A stretch of 64,000 nucleotides of DNA from RYN-230 sp963768945 (GCA_963768945.1 CAVYJW010000003.1:2418001-2482000), one strand, 5' to 3'. Shown: positions 46,703-55,412, counted from the first letter of the stretch. Numbers and translations: made by a program. The notes: generated by a model not told the origin, from the sequence alone.

Positions 46703-47755
46703 TCAGCTGAGCATGAGCACCGCGTAGCCGGCCAGCCAATGCTCCAGCCGGTAGTCACCGCCGAGCACGTAGGGCAGCACCGCCTTGATGTGCTGCCGGG
46801 CTGCGGCCAGCGCGGGCTCAGCCCGCGGGTCACGGGCAGGCAGGGCACTGGCGATCTGCCGCCAGCACCACGCCCGGGTCGCGTTCAGGCCGTGCAGTCG
46901 GCTGCCCTGCTCCTGGTCCCCGGCGGGATCACCGGCCACCGCCGGGCTGAACAAGGTAGCCGGGCGGCCCCACTCGAGGCCGGGCAGGAACATGGACAGC
47001 CAGTCGGCGAACTCGTGCGCCGGCAGGACCCGGGCCATCAGTTCCGCCTCCGTCAGCGCCGGGGAGACACAGTCATCGCCCGACGGCTCCCAGTCGGCCG
47101 GGTACATGGTGTCGGCGCTGAACCAGGCGAGGGCGCGTGTCGTGATCGCGTCGCGCAGCGCCGGGTCGCCTGCCCGGGCCCTCGCCTCGGCGAAGGGCCA
47201 GGCCAGGGAGAGCCCGAAGGCGCTGCCCTGCTCCGTGCCGTAGCGGACCGGGTAGGACTGCGTGGGCAGCCAGCCGAGTAGCCCGCCGGCCAGGGCCTCG
47301 GCCAGCGGGGTCATGGCCTCCGCCCATTTGCGGGCGTCCGGGTTGTCCCAGGTCTGTGTCTCATGGACGAGGGCGATCGCCCACCCCCAGCCCTGCGGGC
47401 GCTCGGCGCGGGCGTCGGCGCTGCCCACGAACTCCGCCTCGGCCGCCAGGGCCACCGGGGTGAACTGGGCGCCGAGCGCGGACCGGATCTCGGTCCCGGG
47501 TACCGCCGCTGGCACGCTGCGCAGCAGCCGCAGGAGGGTCCAGTGCATCTGCACCGAGGAATGCCAGTCGAAGCTGCCGTAGAACACCGGCGTGCGGGCC
47601 CGGGGCCGGTAGGGGAAGTCACCCGGCGCGGTCATCGTGTGCTCCATCGCGGATGGGAACTCGTGCCTGATGTTGGCCAGCGCCACTGACGCGTACCCGG
47701 ACGCCTCGGTACGCAGCAGCTCGGCCGACTCCCGCGATAGGTCCACGTTCTGCAA
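46703..47755 (-). CDS. DUF2891 family protein
   Basis: 350 residues, soluble. Recognised by the block VFYGSFDWHSSVQMHWTLLR near residue 60, GWGWAIALVHETQTWD near 125, and CVSPALTEAELMARVLP near 235. The family has an alpha/alpha-barrel look (His/Trp/Glu-rich conserved positions) and no established activity. On the same strand 62 nt after the PhzF-type gene, so possibly co-transcribed with it. Confidence 0.85.
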   Translation of the reverse strand: MQNVDLSRESAELLRTEASGYASVALANIRHEFPSAMEHTMTAPGDFPYRPRARTPVFYGSFDWHSSVQMHWTLLRLLRSVPAAVPGTEIRSALGAQFTPVALAAEAEFVGSADARAERPQGWGWAIALVHETQTWDNPDARKWAEAMTPLAEALAGGLLGWLPTQSYPVRYGTEQGSAFGLSLAWPFAEARARAGDPALRDAITTRALAWFSADTMYPADWEPSGDDCVSPALTEAELMARVLPAHEFADWLSMFLPGLEWGRPATLFSPAVAGDPAGDQEQGSRLHGLNATRAWCWRQIASALPARDPRAEPALAAARQHIKAVLPYVLGGDYRLEHWLAGYAVLMLS

Positions 47756-47817
47756 ACCCTCCTGCCGAGAGGTAGGCGTGCCACGAGATGGATTCCCGGG
47801 ACCAGGCTCTCTTACCC

Positions 47818-48648
47818 CTACAGTTCTGCGTACCCCGAGACGCAGGTAAGGCTGCCACCCCCGACCCAGATCTGACCGTCAGCCTCGCGGAAGATGTGCA
47901 CCCGCCCGGACCGGCCCAGCGCCGTGCCCTGGCTCGCCACATACGGCGCGCTGACCTGCCCCGTGTCCAGTAGCCACTGCGCCAGCGACGCGTTGAGGCT
48001 GCCCGTCACCGGGTCCTCCACGGTCGCGTTCCCGGCCGGGGTGAAGGCCCGGACCTCGATGGCTTCTGGCGAGCCGGCCGGGTAGCGGCCCGCCACGCCG
48101 ATGTCCATGTCCACGATCCCGGGGCGCAACGCAAGCACGGCCTCCGCGCTGGGCAGCAGCACGGCGACCCAGCCAGGCCCGTTGTCTGCCCAGGCGAGGT
48201 CGGTGATGTCGGCCCGGCTGACGCCGAGGAGCGCGGCGATGTGCTCCGCGAGGGGCTCCTCCACGGGCCCGGACCGGACGAGCGGCGGGGCAGCGAAGGC
48301 CAAGCCGGCCGGGACCTGGCGGATCTCGATCAGGCCCGCGCCGCATTCCTGCACGTACACCTCGGGGAGGGTGGGTTTTCCGCCGGCTTCCAGCCACGCG
48401 TGGCAGGTGCCCAGGGTCGGATGGCCCGCGAACGGCAGCTCCCGGCTGGGGGTGAAGATGCGGACCAGGTAGTCCGCCTGCTCACTGGACGGCGGAAGCA
48501 CGAACGTGGTCTCCGACAGGTTGGTCCAGTTGGCGAAGCGCTGCATGTCGCTGGTGCTCAGCCCGTCGGAGTCGAGCACGACCGCGACCGGATTGCCCCG
48601 GAAGGGCGTGGTGGTGAACACATCGACTTCGCGGAACCGGCGCTGCAT
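47818..48648 (-). CDS. PhzF-family isomerase/epimerase-fold protein
   Basis: 276 residues from ATG 48648 (QRRFREVDVFTTTPFRGNPV); the longer frame upstream is not conserved. Typical motifs: FRGNPVAVVLD, NLSETTFVLPP with the catalytic glutamate, ELPFAGHPTLGTCHAWLE, and the second half GNATVEDPVTGSLNASLAQW. PhzF proteins isomerise small metabolites (PhzF itself acts in phenazine synthesis), but no phenazine genes are nearby, so the substrate is unknown. Confidence 0.9.
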   Translation of the reverse strand: MQRRFREVDVFTTTPFRGNPVAVVLDSDGLSTSDMQRFANWTNLSETTFVLPPSSEQADYLVRIFTPSRELPFAGHPTLGTCHAWLEAGGKPTLPEVYVQECGAGLIEIRQVPAGLAFAAPPLVRSGPVEEPLAEHIAALLGVSRADITDLAWADNGPGWVAVLLPSAEAVLALRPGIVDMDIGVAGRYPAGSPEAIEVRAFTPAGNATVEDPVTGSLNASLAQWLLDTGQVSAPYVASQGTALGRSGRVHIFREADGQIWVGGGSLTCVSGYAEL

Positions 48649-48742
48649 ACTCCCGAGTCTCTCACCGCCGCAAACCGGTTCCCGCCAGCGCCCGCCCCGG
48701 GCGCCGTCCTGCCGCCGCCGCCCTCCTGAGGCCACCACAGCG

Positions 48743-48794
48743 TCGTGATCAGACGATTGGTGTCGCTATATCGACACCAATCGTCTGATCACGA
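48743..48794. repeat. Extragenic palindromic element, copy 2
   Basis: Perfect 23-bp inverted repeat (48743-48765 and 48772-48794) around the loop CTATAT. Arms are the same as in copy 1 at 32096-32151 except for one base pair (GATTGG/CCAATC against GATCGG/CCGATC), which is changed on both sides. It lies 55 nt after the TetR stop and 95 nt before the PhzF-type start. Confidence 0.92.
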
Positions 48795-48849
48795 ACCGAG
48801 CACGAGTGCTTCTGGGGCGAGTGGGACTGGAGGGAGCTGAGGGGAGCGG

Positions 48850-49533
48850 TCAGCGGGGGACGAGCCCGACGAGAAGCTCGTCCACCACGCGCTGCGCGTA
48901 CCCGGCGGAGATCCCCTCGGGCTGGTGCTTGCCGCGGGCCAGGACCGCGCCGGTCAGCATGAACAGCGCCACCTCGACGTCGATGTCCGGCCGCAGTTCC
49001 CCGGACGCGGCCCCGCGGCGCAGCACCGACCGGATCACGTCACGGCGGGGCTCCACCACAGTCTCGGTGTACTTCGCCATGAGCCTGGGGAACTTGGCGC
49101 CTTCGCCGAACAGCAGGGCGAACTCCCTGGCCCGGCACGGGTCGGCGTAGTCAGCGGCCATGGCCTGCATCAGCGCGACGAGGTCGTCGCGGACCGACTC
49201 GCCGCCCGGCTCGGGCAGCGGGGTCTTCAGCGCGGCCAGCGCGTCCAGGAGCAGATCCTCCTTGCCCGGCCAGCGGCGGTAGATGGTGGCCTTGCCCACG
49301 CCAGCCTTGGCCGCCACCTTCTCGATGCACAGGCCTTCAACGCCATGCTCGGCGAACACGCAGAGCGCGGCGTCGATGATCGCGCGGTCGGCCTGCTCGC
49401 TGCGCGGGCGGCCGGGCCGGCGCGGCCGGCCCGCGGGGCCCGGGCTGTCCGGCCCGGTCCCCGCGGTCTGCTCGACGGCGGTCTGCTCGACGCCGGTCTG
49501 CTCGACGCCAGTGTCGGCATGTGCTGCGGCCAT
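48850..49533 (-). CDS. TetR-family transcriptional repressor
   Basis: 227 residues from ATG 49533, 4 nt after the stop of the MFS gene. The helix-turn-helix is clear: AIIDAALCVFAEHGVEGLCI, then VAAKAGVGKATIYRRWPGKE near residue 75-95. The C-terminal ligand domain follows. The N-terminus ahead of the HTH carries three VEQT-type repeats (15-nt units at 49466-49510) and a basic RPRRPGRPRS stretch. It forms an operon with the efflux pump and probably represses it through the palindrome at 51446-51470. Confidence 0.9.
   Translation of the reverse strand: MAAAHADTGVEQTGVEQTAVEQTAGTGPDSPGPAGRPRRPGRPRSEQADRAIIDAALCVFAEHGVEGLCIEKVAAKAGVGKATIYRRWPGKEDLLLDALAALKTPLPEPGGESVRDDLVALMQAMAADYADPCRAREFALLFGEGAKFPRLMAKYTETVVEPRRDVIRSVLRRGAASGELRPDIDVEVALFMLTGAVLARGKHQPEGISAGYAQRVVDELLVGLVPR
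49466..49510 (-). repeat. Three 15-nt units in the tetR 5' end
   Basis: GTCTGCTCGACGGCG, GTCTGCTCGACGCCG and GTCTGCTCGACGCCA in tandem; in frame they encode repeated GVEQT/AVEQT. Confidence 0.85.
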
Positions 49534-49537
49534 GACC

Positions 49538-51325
49538 CTAGCTTTCCACTCCGGCCTCGGCGGCGACACCCGCCGGGACCTGCTCGGCTGCCACGCCCGG
49601 GACGACCATCTCAGCCTGCGCGGCCCCGGCCTGGACAGCCCCGGCCTGGACAGCCCCGGCCTGCGCGGCCCCGGCCTGGACAGCCCCGGCCTGCGTGGCC
49701 CCGGCCTGGACAGGCCCGGCCTGGACAGTGGAGCGGCCTGGCATCCAGATCAGCACGACCAGCGCGCCGAGCAGCGTGATCACCGCGGAGATACCCGTGG
49801 TGACATGCATCGCGTGCACGAAGGCGGCGTCGCCGAACTGGTCGAGACGCAGTCCCGCGTGACCCAGCCGGCTGGCGACGGTGTCGGTGGCCGTGATGGA
49901 TCCCGTTGCGGCGTTCCTGGCGGCAGCGGGCAGGACGGTCAGGTGCGGGCTGAGCTGGCCACGGTAGACCTGGGCCAGGATGGAGCCAAGCACCGCGACG
50001 CCAAGTGCCCCTGCAACCTGGCGGGCGGTGTTGGTCAGCGCCGAGCCGGAGCCGGCCCGCTCCCGGGGCACCACGGACATGACGGCCTCAGTGGCCGGGG
50101 GCATCACGGCGCCCATGCCCGCGCCCTGCACGAAGAAGATCACGCCCAGCACCCAGATCGGGGTGCTCACCCCGAGCAGCAGGTAGCCGCCCAGCGCGAC
50201 CGCCACGGTGATCAGCCCGGTCGCGGCGACGGCCTTGGTGCCGTACCGCTTGACCAGCCGGGAACTGCGCGGCGCCATCAGCATCTGGCCCGCCGCGAAC
50301 GGCAGGGTGAGCAGGCCCGCGTACAGCGGGCTGTACCCGCGCACGCTCTGCAGGTAGAAGCTGAGGAAGAACAGCGCGCCCATCATGCCGAAGAAAACCA
50401 GGCCGAGCGCGCCGACCGCAGAGGACAGCCGCGGGTCGCGGAACAGCTTCACATCCAGCGACGGGTGCGATAGCCGGGTCTCATACCAGCCGAACAGGGC
50501 CAGTACCGCGAGTCCCGCGACGGTGATGCCGAGCACGTCCCAGTGAATCCAGGAGCCCTTCTCGCCGCCCTGGATGATGCCGTATACCACGAGGACCAGG
50601 CCAACGATGGACATGACCACGCCCAGGTAGTCGATCCGGCCCGGGTTGGGGTTCCGGGACTCCGGGACGAGCAGCAGGATGGCCAGCACGCCGGCCGCGG
50701 TGAGCGGGACGTTGATCAGGAAGACGCTGCCCCACCAGAAGTGGGCCAGCAGCAGGCCGCCCACGATCGGGCCGATCGCCACGCCGATGCCGACGGCGGT
50801 GGCCCAGATGCCGATGGCCTTGGCGCGCTCGCCCGGGTCGAAGACGTTGGAGATGATGGACAGCGTCTGCGGCATGACGGCCGCCGCGCCGAGGCCCATG
50901 GCGGCCCGCGCGAAGATCAGCTGATCCGGGTTGCGTGAGTAGGCGGTGAGCAGCGAGAACAGGCCGAACGCGGCCATGCCGAACATGAGCATGCGCTTGC
51001 GGCCGATCCGGTCGCCGATCACCCCGAAGGTGAACAGCAGGCCAGCGAACACCAGCGTGTAGGAGTTGATGCCCCACTCCAGCTGGCTCTGGCTGGCTCC
51101 GAGGCCCGCAGGCTTGGGTTCGGCGATGGTCTTCAGCGCGACATTTAGGACCGTATTGTCGAGCACGATGGCGATGAGGCTGATGACCAGCACGCCGAGA
51201 ATGGCCCAGCGGCGGCGGTAGATCCGGTCAGCGGCGATGTCGGCGGCCCGGCTGAGAACGGCCGGGGCGCCAGACTGGCCCGCCGCGGGCTGGCCCGCCG
51301 CGGGTCGTGAGTTGCGGTGATCCAT
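49538..51325 (-). CDS. MFS efflux transporter, DHA2 (EmrB/QacA) type
   Basis: 595 residues with 14 hydrophobic helices. Diagnostic parts: helix 1 ILGVLVISLIAIVLDNTVLN (the LDxTVxNVAL motif), FGVIGDRIGRKRMLMFG (motif A between helices 2 and 3), and motif C WATAVGIGVAIGPIVGG. Proton-driven drug export is the usual role. The C-terminus ends in a cytoplasmic Gln/Ala/Gly/Val tail made by seven 15-nt units. Cotranscribed with tetR 4 nt downstream. Confidence 0.92.
   Translation of the reverse strand: MDHRNSRPAAGQPAAGQSGAPAVLSRAADIAADRIYRRRWAILGVLVISLIAIVLDNTVLNVALKTIAEPKPAGLGASQSQLEWGINSYTLVFAGLLFTFGVIGDRIGRKRMLMFGMAAFGLFSLLTAYSRNPDQLIFARAAMGLGAAAVMPQTLSIISNVFDPGERAKAIGIWATAVGIGVAIGPIVGGLLLAHFWWGSVFLINVPLTAAGVLAILLLVPESRNPNPGRIDYLGVVMSIVGLVLVVYGIIQGGEKGSWIHWDVLGITVAGLAVLALFGWYETRLSHPSLDVKLFRDPRLSSAVGALGLVFFGMMGALFFLSFYLQSVRGYSPLYAGLLTLPFAAGQMLMAPRSSRLVKRYGTKAVAATGLITVAVALGGYLLLGVSTPIWVLGVIFFVQGAGMGAVMPPATEAVMSVVPRERAGSGSALTNTARQVAGALGVAVLGSILAQVYRGQLSPHLTVLPAAARNAATGSITATDTVASRLGHAGLRLDQFGDAAFVHAMHVTTGISAVITLLGALVVLIWMPGRSTVQAGPVQAGATQAGAVQAGAAQAGAVQAGAVQAGAAQAEMVVPGVAAEQVPAGVAAEAGVES
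49622..49726 (-). repeat. Seven 15-nt units in the 3' end of the MFS gene
   Basis: Units GGCCCCGGCCTGGAC/AGCCCCGGCCTGCGC; in frame they give the VQAGA/AQAGA tail. Confidence 0.9.
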
Positions 51326-51445
51326 AACGTCCTTCTGGTCAGGGGAAGGCCGGCACGGGTGGCGGCGTTACCCATGGTGCGTGTGGTCCGGGCAGCTGCG
51401 GCGCCGGGAACAGTCCTGGCGGAGCGCGCCGCACCGGGGAAGCTA

Positions 51446-51470
51446 TCGATACGGAACTAGGTCGTATCGA
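51446..51470. promoter_or_regulatory. Palindromic operator, probably for the TetR repressor
   Basis: TCGATACG (51446-51453), 9-nt spacer, CGTATCGA (51463-51470): perfect 8-bp arms in an AT-richer patch, 120 nt before the MFS start and upstream of the MFS-tetR operon. Length and symmetry fit a TetR dimer site. The rest of the gap 51326-51700 shows no gene. Confidence 0.7.
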
Positions 51471-51700
51471 AAAAGATTCCCCGCGCCCGGAGATTTTTTT
51501 GTGGCCGCCGCCGGACGCCAGCGAGTCGGCCGCCCCTAGCAGCATCCGGGCAGCCCCCCCGTCGTCCCTGGCAGCGCCCCCTGCGGCGCCCGGCCGCGAA
51601 ACACGGCTCCTAACAGGGCTATCTCCAGCGCCCTTGCGCGTGTCATGATCGAACGGTCCGGGGACGCCACAGCGGCGCCACGAGACTGGAGGAACCCAGG

Positions 51701-52771
51701 ATGAATGATCTCCCTGGGGGCACGGACACGGCCGCTACCGAGACGCGGACCAGTGCACCAGCCCCTGCCGCCCCCCGCGCGGCGGCCGCTACCACCCCAG
51801 CAACCTCTCCCCCACCCAGCGCGACGCCGCCCGGCACGGCCCTGCCCCGCGCAACGCCGCCGGGCGCGACGCCGCCCAGCACGGCCCGGTCCGGCACGGC
51901 CCGGTCCGGCACGGCCCAGCCCCGCACGGCCCAGTCCGGCACGAGCCGGAGCGAGCCCCTCTACGGCGGCCGCGCCACCCGCCGGGTAACCGTCAGCGAC
52001 CTGGGCAAGGCCAAGGCCCGCGGCGAGAAGTGGCCCATGCTCACCGCCTACGATGCGCTGACCGCGCACGTCTTCGACGAGGCGGGCATCCCGGTGCTCC
52101 TGGTTGGCGACTCCGCCGGGATGGTCGTTTTCGGGCACGACACGACGATCCCGGTCACCCTGGACGAGCTCATCCCGCTGACCGCCGCGGTGGTCCGGGG
52201 CACCAGCCGGGCCCTCGTCGTGGCCGACCTGCCCTTCGGCTCCTACCAGGCGTCGCCCGGGGCGGCGCTCGCGGCCGGGATCAGGTTCCTCAAGGAAGCC
52301 GGCGCGCACGCGGTCAAGCTGGAGGGAGGCCGCCGGGTAGTCGCGCAGGCTGAGGAGCTGGTCGCGGCCGGCATCCCGGTGATGGGGCACCTGGGGCTCA
52401 CCCCGCAGTCGGTCAACGTGTTCGGCGGCTACCGGGTGCAGGGCCGGGGCGAGGACGGCGAGCAACTGCTCCAGGACGCGAAGGCGCTGGAGACAGCGGG
52501 CGCGTTCGCGGTCGTGCTGGAGTGCGTCCCCGCCGAGCTCGCCGCCCGGGTCACCGACGCGCTCTCGATCCCGACCATCGGCATCGGCGCCGGCCCGGAC
52601 TGCGACGCCCAGGTGCTCGTCTGGCAGGACATGGCCGGACTGTCCCCGCGGACCGCGAAGTTCGTCAAGCGCTACGCGGACGTGGCCGGCGTGCTCGGCC
52701 GGGCCGCGCAGGCCTTCGCGGACGAGGTGGTCGGCGGCCAGTTCCCCACCGGGGAGCAGTCCTACCGCTGA
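51701..52771 (+). CDS. panB: 3-methyl-2-oxobutanoate hydroxymethyltransferase
   Basis: First step of pantothenate (coenzyme A) synthesis: adds a hydroxymethyl group from methylene-tetrahydrofolate to 2-oxoisovalerate. The conserved core starts near residue 87 (TVSDLGKAKARGEKWPMLTA) with the metal aspartates in LLVGDSAGMVVFGHD, then VADLPFGSYQ and GHLGLTPQSVN. The ATG at 51701 follows GGAGGA, so translation really starts there. This gives 356 residues against about 270 normally; the extra 80-85 residues are a Thr/Ala/Pro/Ser repeat (51815-51950 with 15-nt periodicity) of no known role. Confidence 0.95.
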   Translation: MNDLPGGTDTAATETRTSAPAPAAPRAAAATTPATSPPPSATPPGTALPRATPPGATPPSTARSGTARSGTAQPRTAQSGTSRSEPLYGGRATRRVTVSDLGKAKARGEKWPMLTAYDALTAHVFDEAGIPVLLVGDSAGMVVFGHDTTIPVTLDELIPLTAAVVRGTSRALVVADLPFGSYQASPGAALAAGIRFLKEAGAHAVKLEGGRRVVAQAEELVAAGIPVMGHLGLTPQSVNVFGGYRVQGRGEDGEQLLQDAKALETAGAFAVVLECVPAELAARVTDALSIPTIGIGAGPDCDAQVLVWQDMAGLSPRTAKFVKRYADVAGVLGRAAQAFADEVVGGQFPTGEQSYR

Positions 52772-53043
52772 CCCGCCCCTGTCGCTGGCCCGCTGCTACA
52801 ACTGACCCCTCCCGCTGGTTCGCAGGGGCCGGCTGCGCTCCCCGTTCGCCCGGTTACGCTCCGCCTCCGGGGCCCCCGCTGCACTCCGCGGCCGGGGCCC
52901 CGGAGTACCCGGCCGCATTCAACACCGGGCCCCGAATGACCTATTCGGGCGCATACTTCCTTTCGGGCGATTTAGACTTTTGGCGCCAGCTTGATGCGCG
53001 GAATTCCCCGGGGGTCTGCGCGGCATCCCCCGGAGGATCACTG
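52772..53043. promoter_or_regulatory. Intergenic region with an inverted repeat
   Basis: 272 nt with no gene. CCCGAAT (52931-52937), 5-nt loop, ATTCGGG (52943-52949) lies 95 nt before the lipoprotein start in a locally AT-rich stretch; a terminator of panB or an operator are both possible. GGAGG precedes the next start. Confidence 0.4.
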
Positions 53044-53742
53044 ATGAGGCGCAGACCGGTGTTGCTCCCGGTAGCGGCGTTCGCCGCCGGCCTCGTCCTG
53101 GCCATCACCGGCTGCTCCACCGGGGGAAGCCGGTCCACCCAGGCAGAGCAGGCCATGTACGCCGCGGTCAGCAAACCGGCCGTGGCAGCCGCAACGCTCC
53201 CGGCCGGGCAGAAATGGGCCGGCGGCCCGGCTCAGGGCCTGCGGATCGCGGTACCGGAGCGCTGGGTCACGGTGCCGCCGGCGGCCCGCCACGGGGCGCT
53301 GCACGCCGTCGGCCTGGGCCAGCTCAAGGCGTCGGTGCTGGACGCGGTCGTGCCGGGCTGGGGCAGCGCCGGCGCAGTGACCCTGGCCGACCCCGGCCCG
53401 GCCCGCGGGGGCGAGCAGGCGATCATGTCGCTCAGCTGCGCACCGGCCCACCTCCCAGCCGGGACCAACGCGCTGACCGGCCTGAACACCCTGGCCGAAC
53501 AGGAATTCACGGCCGTCAACTCCAGCAACGCCCAGCTCGGCCAGACCACCGTGGACGGCCGCACCGCGGTCCTGGTCTACAACCAGATGAGCGTGGGCAC
53601 ATCCTCGGTCACGGTGCTGCAGTATGCGATCGCGGCGCCGGCCGGGCGTACCTGCTATGTCACGCTGGCCACCGAGAAAGAGGTGCCGTACGAGCCGGTG
53701 TTCTCCCGGTTCCGGCCCGCGATCCAGGTGCTAGGCGCCTGA
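53044..53742 (+). CDS. Secreted lipoprotein, function unknown
   Basis: 232 residues from ATG 53044 with GGAGG 8-12 nt upstream. N-terminal signal: RRRP, a hydrophobic stretch, and lipobox AITGC-S, so the mature protein is lipid-anchored outside the membrane. The mature part has no motif I recognise; it contains LRIAVPERWVTVPPAARHGA and ends in FSRFRPAIQVLGA. Compact alpha/beta composition. The gene converges with, and overlaps by 12 nt, the Clp-N protein. Confidence 0.75.
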   Translation: MRRRPVLLPVAAFAAGLVLAITGCSTGGSRSTQAEQAMYAAVSKPAVAAATLPAGQKWAGGPAQGLRIAVPERWVTVPPAARHGALHAVGLGQLKASVLDAVVPGWGSAGAVTLADPGPARGGEQAIMSLSCAPAHLPAGTNALTGLNTLAEQEFTAVNSSNAQLGQTTVDGRTAVLVYNQMSVGTSSVTVLQYAIAAPAGRTCYVTLATEKEVPYEPVFSRFRPAIQVLGA

Positions 53743-54510
53743 TCCGGGCTGGCTGGCGGACCGGCTGGCCGCAATCTCCGCGAAAATCACCCTGATCTGC
53801 TCGTGCGCAGCGGCCTTGGTCACGCCGAGGCGCTCCAGCGTGGCCGCGGTGTCGTCCTTCTCGTCCACCAGGCCGAGCAGGATGTGCTCGGTGCCGATGT
53901 AGTTGTGCCCCAGGTACAGCGCCGACCGCAGGGCGCCCTTCAACGTCGCGACCGCACCGGGCCCGAGCGGCACCCGCGCCGCGGCCGCGCCGCCCCCGGC
54001 CGGCTCCGCGGCTGATGCGTTCTCCGTCCCCGCTGCGCCCGGCACGCCGAACGCGGATCGCAGCTGCCCTTCGCTGACACCCAGGGCCGCTATGGCCTTG
54101 GCGGCAACCCCTTCCGGTTCCGCCAGCAACCCGACCGCGAAGTGCTCAGGGCCGATCACGGCCACGTCCGCGGCCTGCGCCAGGTCTTCGGCTACGGCGA
54201 GCACGTTGCGGGCCCGCAGGGTGAACCGGGAGAAGTCGCCCGGGACTTCCGGCATCTTGACCGGGCCGCGCGGGACGAAGCGCTGCTGGGCCGCCTGCTT
54301 GGTGACGCCCATGCTGGCGCCGATCTGGCTCCAGGAAGCGCCCGAGCGGCGGGCCTGGTCCACGAAGTGCCCGATCAGCGAGTCGGCCTGCTCACCGAGC
54401 TGGGCCGCCACCGTGACCGCGTCGGAGAGGTTGTCCAGCGGCGAGGCGGCGGGGCGCCGCACCTTGACAAAGGCAATGAGGGAGTCGAGGGATACCGGCG
54501 AGGAGGTCAT
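53731..54510 (-). CDS. Clp N-terminal-domain protein with HTH-like region
   Basis: 259 residues. The first 75 contain GASWSQIGASMGVTKQAAQQ, a helix-turn-helix-like segment. After a linker come two Clp-N repeats: FTLRARNVLAVAEDLAQAAD with VIGPEHFAVGLL, and LRSALYLGHNYIGTEHILLG. There is no AAA+ ATPase domain. Clp-N domains bind substrates or adaptors of ClpA/ClpC. The HTH suggests DNA binding, and two inverted repeats stand exactly at its start codon, so it probably regulates itself. It is not the ClpC chaperone. Confidence 0.85.
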   Translation of the reverse strand: MTSSPVSLDSLIAFVKVRRPAASPLDNLSDAVTVAAQLGEQADSLIGHFVDQARRSGASWSQIGASMGVTKQAAQQRFVPRGPVKMPEVPGDFSRFTLRARNVLAVAEDLAQAADVAVIGPEHFAVGLLAEPEGVAAKAIAALGVSEGQLRSAFGVPGAAGTENASAAEPAGGGAAAARVPLGPGAVATLKGALRSALYLGHNYIGTEHILLGLVDEKDDTAATLERLGVTKAAAHEQIRVIFAEIAASRSASQPGSGA

Positions 54511-54531
54511 GCGTCAACCTTAGATTGACGC
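54511..54531. promoter_or_regulatory. Operator 1 at the Clp-N gene start
   Basis: GCGTCAA (54511-54517), 7-nt spacer, TTGACGC (54525-54531). It abuts the start codon at 54510. Confidence 0.7.
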
Positions 54532-54540
54532 CGTCAGGCT

Positions 54541-54559
54541 CGTCAACACCGAATTGACG
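54541..54559. promoter_or_regulatory. Operator 2 of the Clp-N gene
   Basis: CGTCAA (54541-54546), 7-nt spacer, TTGACG (54554-54559). Same half-sites and spacer as operator 1, with centres 29 bp apart (about three helical turns), so two dimers could bind on one face. Confidence 0.7.
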
Positions 54560-54629
54560 CTGCGGGCCGCGCAGCACCCCTTTTCTCCGCAACGAAAACC
54601 GCACCCGCCCTGGCCTCGCCGCCCCGGCC

Positions 54630-54699
54630 GCGGGGCCAGGGCTGCGGGGCCAGGGCTGCGGGGCCAGGGCGGCGGGGCCAGGGCGGCGGGGCCAGGGCG
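54630..54699. repeat. Five 14-nt noncoding tandem units
   Basis: Two copies of GCGGGGCCAGGGCT then three of GCGGGGCCAGGGCG, in the gap between npdG and the Clp-N gene. Not a multiple of three and outside any gene. Confidence 0.9.
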
Positions 54700-54725
54700 G
54701 CGGCCGGTGCCGCGGACGGGGCGCC

Positions 54726-55412
54726 TTAGATGTCGGTGACGCGAAGGCCGGCGTGCGCCTTGTAGCGGCGGTTGATCGAGACGAGGTTGCAGGTCAGCGC
54801 CTCGACCTGGCCGCTGTTGCGCAGCCGGCCGGCGTAGACTCCGCGGACCCCGGGGATGCGCGCGGCGAGCGCCTGGACGAGGTCGGTGGCCCGCCGGTCG
54901 TCGCCCAGCACCATGACATCGAGATCAACCGTTTCGATCTTCGGGTCCAGCAGGACCACCGCGGATACGTGATGGAACGCCGCCACCACGCGGCTGTCCG
55001 GGAGCACGGCGGCGGCCTGCTGCGCGGCGCTGCCCTCCGGGACCGGGAGCGGGTAGGCCCCGCGGTTGTCGAACCCCATCGGGTTGACGCAGTCGATCAC
55101 TATCTTGCCGGCTAGCGGCCCGGTCAGGGAGGCCAGCAGGTCCCGGTGGCCTTCCCAGGGCACCGCCACGACTACGACGTCGGCCTCGCGCGCCGCGTCG
55201 GCGTTGGCCATCCCGCGGATCCCGCCGCCGCCTAGCTCCGCCGCGGCCGTCTGGGCGCGCTCCTCGCTCCGCGAGCCGATGATCACCGGGTTACCCGCGT
55301 CGCCCAGCCGGTGCGCGAGACCCCGCCCCTGATCACCAGTGCCGCCCAGGACCGCCACCATCAGGTCGGCGACATCTTTGTCCACAGTGGTAGATCCTTG
55401 TTCCGCGGCCAT
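54726..55412 (-). CDS. npdG: F420-dependent NADP oxidoreductase
   Basis: Exchanges hydride between NADPH and the deazaflavin cofactor F420. 228 residues: Rossmann motif VAVLGGTGDQGRGLAHRLG, GSRSEERAQTAAAE (NADP-phosphate-binding Ser/Arg), VVVAVPWEGH, and IDCVNPMGFDN. The C-terminus ALTCNLVSINRRYKAHAGLR is the usual ending of the family. It indicates that the organism makes F420. Divergent from the next gene with 45 nt between starts. Confidence 0.92.
   Translation of the reverse strand: MAAEQGSTTVDKDVADLMVAVLGGTGDQGRGLAHRLGDAGNPVIIGSRSEERAQTAAAELGGGGIRGMANADAAREADVVVVAVPWEGHRDLLASLTGPLAGKIVIDCVNPMGFDNRGAYPLPVPEGSAAQQAAAVLPDSRVVAAFHHVSAVVLLDPKIETVDLDVMVLGDDRRATDLVQALAARIPGVRGVYAGRLRNSGQVEALTCNLVSINRRYKAHAGLRVTDI

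Noticed and set aside
47818..48648. A phenazine biosynthesis cluster
   Set aside because: Only a PhzF-fold gene is present, which is a widespread general family; no other phz genes are nearby.
54630..54699. Short repeats as a CRISPR array
   Set aside because: Units are 14 nt with no spacers between them; none of the repeat tracts in the window has CRISPR structure, and no cas gene is present.
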